From Streptomyces violaceusniger Tu 4113 (lineage in GTDB: Bacteria; Actinomycetota; Actinomycetes; Streptomycetales; Streptomycetaceae), in contig NC_015957.1 of assembly GCF_000147815.2 (NCBI RefSeq), positions 8,060,001-8,124,000 on the forward strand: DNA of 64,000 bases. The letters are read 5' to 3'. A model generated the notes under the pieces. It searched no databases, was not told the origin of the DNA, and worked only from the letters and a program-made list of their open reading frames with translations. Position 1 is the stretch's first letter. Each line of letters begins with the position of its first letter. A program made the position numbers and the translations under genes. Shown one piece after another: positions 59,475-64,000 of the stretch.

Positions 59475-59828
59475 TCAGGAGCGGGCGATGGTCTCGTGGT
59501 GCCGGATGACCTCGGCGATGATGAAGTTGAGCAGCTTCTCGGCGAAGCCGGGGTCGAGCTTGGCGCTCTCGGCGAGCTGCCGCAGCCGGGTGATCTGGCG
59601 CGCCTCGCGGGACGGGTCGGCCGGAGGGAGCCGGTGGGCGGCCTTGAGGTGGCCGACCTGCTGAGTGCATTTGAAGCGCTCGGCGAGCATATGGACCACG
59701 GCCGCGTCGATGTTGTCGATGCTGTCGCGCAACCTGGTCAGCTCGTCGAGGACGGACGGGTCGATCCCCTCGGGGTCTCCCGGCGTCGCCGGCCGGCCGG
59801 CGGTGTGGTCGCTCATGCTGTGCGTCAT
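59475..59828 (-). CDS. Chorismate mutase
   Basis: A 117-residue AroQ-type chorismate mutase, which turns chorismate to prephenate for Phe and Tyr. The three-helix fold is marked by LTRLRDSIDNIDAAVVHMLA, the basic KCTQQVGHLKAAHRLPPADPSRE with Lys residues for the substrate carboxylates, and EKLLNFIIAEVIRHHE. The ATG at 59828 has GGGAGG upstream; a second ATG four codons in is possible. It lies 106 bp upstream of pepN and is not close to other aromatic genes. Confidence 0.9.
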   Translation of the reverse strand: MTHSMSDHTAGRPATPGDPEGIDPSVLDELTRLRDSIDNIDAAVVHMLAERFKCTQQVGHLKAAHRLPPADPSREARQITRLRQLAESAKLDPGFAEKLLNFIIAEVIRHHETIARS

Positions 59829-60213
59829 GCCTCCCGAGACTACTTTTTCGCGGGGCTCGGTTCCTCTCCGGGGCGCTTCGGCCCGCGCTCCGGGGCGCTT
59901 CGGCCCGCGCCTGCCGCCGCCGGGAGGCGGCCCAAGCCACCGCGGCATCCTGTGCCTGGGCCGGTGGCGGCCCGGGCCCCGGACCGCCCCGACCCCTGTG
60001 GGGGGTTTCGGAACCGGCCCTCAAGGGGGCCGGAAGGGGGCGGGGCGGTCATGGTGGAGGGCCGCTCCCGAGGCGGTGTCTCCACCGTGGAGGAGTCGCC
60101 TGGGCGGGGGGAGGTTCCACTTCCGGGACGACTTTCCCGCGGCTGGTACCGGGCGGAGCGGTGGCGGGCGCAGCCGTTCCGGGCAGGGCCGTTCCGGGCT
60201 AGGGTCCGCAACC
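59829..60213. other. 385-bp divergent gap, GC-rich repeats
   Basis: Between chorismate mutase and the VOC gene. It contains a 22-bp tandem repeat (59866-59909) and GGGGGCCGGAAGGGGGCGGGG-like runs near 60030; no gene or confident promoter was seen. Confidence 0.45.
59866..59909. repeat. 22-bp tandem repeat
   Basis: Two exact copies of a 22-bp unit beginning CTCCGGGGCGCTTCGG (59866-59887 and 59888-59909) in the chorismate mutase upstream region. Confidence 0.8.
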
Positions 60214-60600
60214 ATGATCGCGACGCTTCAGTGCACCGTCATCGACTGTCCCGACCCCGCCGCGCTGGCCGCCTTCTACGGACGGATCCTGGGCTGGCGG
60301 GTGGACGACAGCGATCCCGAATGGGCGAACCTGACGGCCGAGGACGGCCGGCGGCTGGCCTTCCAGCTAGCGCCGGACCATCAGCCGCCGCGCTGGCCGG
60401 ACCCGGCGTATCCGCAGCAGATCCATCTGGACTTCGACGTGGACACGATCGAGGATGCGGAGCGGGCGCAGCAGGAGCTGATCGAGCTCGGGGCGACGTT
60501 CCTGCACGACAGTGGCGGGGAGCGGTCGGGGTTCCGGGTCTTCAACGATCCGGCCGGGCACCCGTTCTGCATCTGCTACGGACAGAGCGGGCAGAGCTGA
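60214..60600 (+). CDS. VOC family protein (glyoxalase-like)
   Basis: A 128-residue vicinal-oxygen-chelate protein with two beta-alpha-beta-beta-beta modules: CTVIDCPDPAALAAFYGRIL GW at the front and YPQQIHLDFDVDTIEDAE in the middle, finishing with FNDPAGHPFCIC. Family members bind a metal or a drug; this group (glyoxalase-like domain) is widely annotated without a known substrate. The ATG at 60214 lacks a clear ribosome site. Confidence 0.87.
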   Translation: MIATLQCTVIDCPDPAALAAFYGRILGWRVDDSDPEWANLTAEDGRRLAFQLAPDHQPPRWPDPAYPQQIHLDFDVDTIEDAERAQQELIELGATFLHDSGGERSGFRVFNDPAGHPFCICYGQSGQS

Positions 60601-60643
60601 GGGCACGGACAGAACCGGCAGACCGGCAGAACCGGCAGAACCG

Positions 60644-60674
60644 ACCGGGGCCGGCCCGATGGCCGGGCCCCGGT
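60644..60674. terminator. Convergent terminator between VOC gene and sprT
   Basis: ACCGGGGCCGGCC and GGCCGGGCCCCGGT pair over 9 bp, a one-base bulge and 4 bp around the loop CGAT. It is preceded by three short CCGGCAGA repeats. Confidence 0.65.
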
Positions 60675-60706
60675 CAGCTCCTGGCGGAGGCGAGGCTGAG
60701 GAGGCG

Positions 60707-61666
<960 letters not shown>

Positions 61667-61745
61667 CTACCCGCTGCCCCACCGAACGACCGTAAGGTTG
61701 AGATGAGACAGGGCGCACGGCTGGCGACGGGCACGGGGTGACGGC

Positions 61746-62633
61746 GTGGCGGCACCGGGCAGCGACATCGAGCACGGCTTTCCCCACCTGGACACCGTCC
61801 GGGCCTCGATCGCCGCGCTCTACCGCCGCCTGTCCCGCGACACGGTGGACACCTTCGGGCTCAGCGTGGTCCCCGGCGATGTGGCCTTCTCCGACCAGGA
61901 CGACCTCTACCTGGGCGTTCAGCGGGTGGCCGGGGTGATGGTGCAGCATCTGCGGCTGCCCGACGCCCGGATGATCGTGAGCTTCCGGGAGATGCGGCAT
62001 GCGGGAAACGTGGAGCTCGCGGCGGGTCCGGAGTACTTCATCGAGCTCAACTCCCGCTTCAAGACGCACCGTCGGGACATCGGCGCGGCCCTCGCCCATG
62101 AGGTCACGCATGTGTATCTGCACCGCCTCGACCTGTCGTTCCCCGGCACACGCGACAACGAAATCCTCACCGACACCACCGCCGCCTATCTCGGCACGGG
62201 CTGGTTGCTGCTCGACGCCTTCCGCCAGGACTCGCTTTCCAGCCAGAAACTGGGCTATCTGACCCCGGAGGAGTTCGGCTACGTACTGGCCAAGCGGGCG
62301 CTGCTCTTCGATGAGGACCCCTACCCCTGGTTCACCTCTCCGCAGGCGTACGAGGCGTACGCCAAGGGGCTGGAGCTGGCGCGCCACGACCAGGCCCGGC
62401 CGCCGCTCGCCGCCGCCGGCTGGACCGGCCGCCGCCGCTACGCCAAGGACCGCCGGTCGGCCGAGTCCGGCGACCCCTCCCCCACCGGAGGCGACTACGC
62501 CTTCGACAGCGGCCCTCCGCTGAGCGTCTCCTTCCCCTGCCCGACCTGCCGTCAGCGCATCCGGGTCCCGGTGCGCGGCCGGGTGCGGGCCCGCTGCGGG
62601 CTGTGCCGCACGGTGCTGGAGTGCGACACCTGA
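61746..62633 (+). CDS. HExxH zinc-peptidase-like protein with C-terminal zinc ribbon
   Basis: A 295-residue soluble protein. A central AALAHEVTHVYLHRL segment (about 114-128) has the HExxH zincin motif, with a possible third ligand in NEILTDTTAAYLG about 20 residues later, so a metallopeptidase-like catalytic site is plausible. The C-terminus is a separate zinc ribbon, PCPTCRQRIRVPVRGRVRAR-CGLC, joined by a basic Arg/Ser linker. No signal peptide or membrane helix. I do not know a characterised homologue. The GTG at 61746 (MAAPGSDIEHGF) is the only reasonable start; it is divergent from sprT. Confidence 0.75.
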   Translation: MAAPGSDIEHGFPHLDTVRASIAALYRRLSRDTVDTFGLSVVPGDVAFSDQDDLYLGVQRVAGVMVQHLRLPDARMIVSFREMRHAGNVELAAGPEYFIELNSRFKTHRRDIGAALAHEVTHVYLHRLDLSFPGTRDNEILTDTTAAYLGTGWLLLDAFRQDSLSSQKLGYLTPEEFGYVLAKRALLFDEDPYPWFTSPQAYEAYAKGLELARHDQARPPLAAAGWTGRRRYAKDRRSAESGDPSPTGGDYAFDSGPPLSVSFPCPTCRQRIRVPVRGRVRARCGLCRTVLECDT

Positions 62634-62704
62634 CGGGACATGTAACGGGACACGTGACGCGACACGTAACGCGGCACGTGACGCGGCACGTGAAGCGGCA
62701 CCTC
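62633..62704. repeat. 12-bp tandem repeat, six units
   Basis: Six degenerate 12-bp units of the type ACGCGGCACGTG (two of them identical) follow the stop codon of the zincin gene directly. CACGTG hexamers recur at 12-bp steps. It reads as a minisatellite, not a CRISPR. Confidence 0.8.
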
Positions 62705-62783
62705 ACGACACATCCGACGCGGCGCCGGTCCGGTCCGTGGCCGTGCGGGCCTGGAGTGCGCTCGACGTCGTACGCTCGCCTGC

Positions 62784-63251
62784 ATGAGCCCCTCCATCGC
62801 CACCAACACCCGTGTCAGCCTCGACGAACTGCTGGAGTTCGTACGCCCGCGCCACCGTGCGCTGCTGATGACCCGCCGGGCGGACGGCTCGCCCCAGGCG
62901 TCCCCGCTGACCTGCGGAGTCGACGACTCCGGCCGTATCGTCATGTCCACCTACCCCGAGCGCGCCAAGGTGCGCAACGTCAAGCGCGAGCCGGCGGTGA
63001 GCCTCGTCGTGCTGTCCGACGAATGGAACGGCCCCTGGGTGCAGATCGACGGCACCGCCGAGGTGGTCGACACCCCGGAGTCCGTCGAGCCGCTGGTCGA
63101 GTACTACCGCAACATCTCGGGCGAGCACCCGGACTGGGACGAGTACCGCGAGGCCATGCGCAAGCAGGGCAAGTCGCTGATCCGGATCACCCCCGAGCGC
63201 TGGGGCCCGGTCGCCACGGGCGGCTTCCCGGCCCGGCTGGTCGAGAGCTGA
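62784..63251 (+). CDS. PPOX class F420-dependent oxidoreductase
   Basis: A 155-residue flavin/deazaflavin-binding split-barrel protein. FVRPRHRALLMTRRADGSPQASPLTCG, VMSTYPERAKVRNVKREPAVSLVVL and the C-terminal RITPERWGPVATGGFPARL follow the F420-dependent reductase (FDOR-B) pattern. It should carry out F420H2-dependent reduction of an unknown cytoplasmic substrate. The ATG at 62784 is preceded by a weak ribosome site; upstream in-frame sequence is the 12-bp repeat and is not coding. Confidence 0.88.
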   Translation: MSPSIATNTRVSLDELLEFVRPRHRALLMTRRADGSPQASPLTCGVDDSGRIVMSTYPERAKVRNVKREPAVSLVVLSDEWNGPWVQIDGTAEVVDTPESVEPLVEYYRNISGEHPDWDEYREAMRKQGKSLIRITPERWGPVATGGFPARLVES

Positions 63252-63289
63252 GCGCTCCGCGGGAAGTGCCGCGAGGTGCGGTCGTTCAT

Positions 63290-63391
63290 CCGCGGCTGTG
63301 TCGTGGCTGGTCGCCCACGCGGCGGAGCCGCATATCGACACAGCCGCGGCGGAGCCGCATATCGATACAGCCCCGCGCCCCTTCGGGGCGC
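63290..63391. repeat. Streptomyces-type palindromic intergenic repeat
   Basis: A composite element: CCGCGGCTGTGTCG (63290-63303) and its exact complement (63336-63349), two 27-bp tandem units differing at one base (63319-63345, 63346-63372; GCGGCGGAGCCGCATATCGA...), and a tight hairpin GCGCCCC-TTC-GGGGCGC (63375-63391) with a UUCG-capped stem. I recall this type of sequence from many intergenic regions in Streptomyces genomes. It may end the F420 gene transcript. Confidence 0.65.
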
Positions 63392-63513
63392 ACCCGAACC
63401 GCACCGGACTTCATCGAGGCCGCTTAGGCGTCAGCACGCCCCGCGAGGCGTAAGCGCTCAGCACCGCTCCACGCACCCCCAGCGCTCAGCACCGCCCGAC
63501 GAGCCCCGAGCGC

Positions 63514-64000
63514 TCAGCACCGCCCCGCACGCCCGTAGAGCACGATCCGCATCCCGGTGACGTCCCTGACGGCGCATCGGTGGAAGTGCTCCGCGAGCAC
63601 CTCCCGTTTCACCCGCTCCTGAGGGGTGTCGTCCAGCGGCTGGCCGGGCGGGTCGTTCACCGTGACGATCCGCCCGGCCGTCAGCATCCGGGCCCGGATC
63701 CCCGGTGCGGGCAGCTCGATGCCGTGCAGCGTGCCCGAGGGGATCGCGTCCCGGGCCAGCGCCAGCTCCCGCAGCCCCCGGAAGTCCTCCGGGCTGGACA
63801 TGATCGGCTCCCGGCGCCGCGCGGGCAGGAAGAGCACCCCGTCACCGGGCCGCCCCAGCTCCTGTACGGCGCGCGCGGCCGCGAGGGTGTTATCGAGCCG
63901 GCTCCCCGGGGTCCTCAGTTGGAGCGAGTACGGCAGCAGGGCGGCCACGGCGACCACCGCCAGTCCCCCGGCCAGCGCCCGTGGGACGGCGACGGTGCGC
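63514..64000 (-). CDS. C-terminal part of a membrane protein, probably glycosyltransferase-like (runs off window)
   Basis: The frame is open to the window edge. The visible 161 residues start with a membrane helix (ALAGGLAVVAVAALLPYSL) followed by a soluble domain: LRTPGSRLDNTLAAARAVQELGRPGDGVLFLPARRREP, LRELALARDAIPSGTLHGIEL and FHRCAVRDVTGMRIVLYGR. One or more helices plus a C-terminal Rossmann-like extracytoplasmic domain of this kind is typical of GT39/mannosyltransferase-like membrane proteins, but the catalytic N-terminal part is outside the window. The identification is tentative. Direct repeats of GCGCTCAGCACCGC (three copies, 63450-63525) lie around its stop codon. Confidence 0.6.
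   Translation of the reverse strand, partial: RTVAVPRALAGGLAVVAVAALLPYSLQLRTPGSRLDNTLAAARAVQELGRPGDGVLFLPARRREPIMSSPEDFRGLRELALARDAIPSGTLHGIELPAPGIRARMLTAGRIVTVNDPPGQPLDDTPQERVKREVLAEHFHRCAVRDVTGMRIVLYGRAGRC

Noticed and set aside
62633..62715. Short repeats as a CRISPR array
   Set aside because: Units are 12 bp with no spacers and no cas genes are nearby.

Overview
The window is typical Streptomyces chromosome: very high G+C with strong third-position bias, GTG and TTG starts, mycothiol- and F420-linked enzymes, TerD proteins, DUF4360/DUF6343/DUF3068 families, a griseus-type secreted trypsin, and rare TTA (bldA-type) codons. The housekeeping order uvrA - uvrB - rpsA - polA - liv operon - pdtaR - pyk is what I expect from the conserved core of a Streptomyces chromosome, interspersed with short accessory insertions.

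Region by region. 1-12.3 kb: the 3'-truncated uvrA and full uvrB (nucleotide excision repair) flank a thiol/hydrolase pair, an MHS-type transporter and a stress/tellurite group (terC, a TerD fusion, terD) separated by strong hairpins. 12.4-24 kb: mostly secreted or small-molecule functions: a secreted glycerophosphodiesterase, Ogt, two tandem DUF4360 exoproteins, a kinase-like protein without its P-loop, DUF1697, a PemK-like protein, a FUSC transporter, an ADP-ribosylglycohydrolase, small membrane proteins, a TPR protein, CoaE, PAC2, and a truncated beta-helix gene that runs into the rpsA terminator. 24-37 kb: rpsA with a clear HrdB-type promoter, a methyltransferase, HrpB, a Fic/Doc-like toxin-antitoxin pair, a microprotein-DUF3068-unknown operon behind a palindromic operator, a lytic transglycosylase and polA.

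37-50 kb: an FdhF/YdeP molybdoenzyme, a hotdog thioesterase, a lipoprotein, the complete branched-chain amino-acid ABC operon livKHMGF (overlapping genes, with a hairpin after livK), a perfect 22-bp bidirectional terminator, the ANTAR regulator pdtaR, a class-I-shaped tRNA with a CAA anticodon, a frameshifted HTH/LAGLIDADG-like gene and pyk. 50-64 kb: a SIMPL protein, a Tat-exported 5'-nucleotidase, an orphan decarboxylase/N-hydroxylase operon resembling the first half of a hydroxamate siderophore pathway, pepN, chorismate mutase, a VOC protein, the trypsin sprT, an HExxH protein with a zinc ribbon, an F420-dependent PPOX protein, a palindromic intergenic repeat, and the 3' end of a membrane protein that runs off the window.

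The points most worth following are the CAA tRNA with its broken HTH/LAGLIDADG neighbour, the decarboxylase/N-hydroxylase pair without acyltransferase or NIS synthetase, the TerD protein fused to an FtsK-like domain without a P-loop, the 44-residue microprotein operon, and three genes for exported proteins that each carry a TTA codon in the signal-peptide region.
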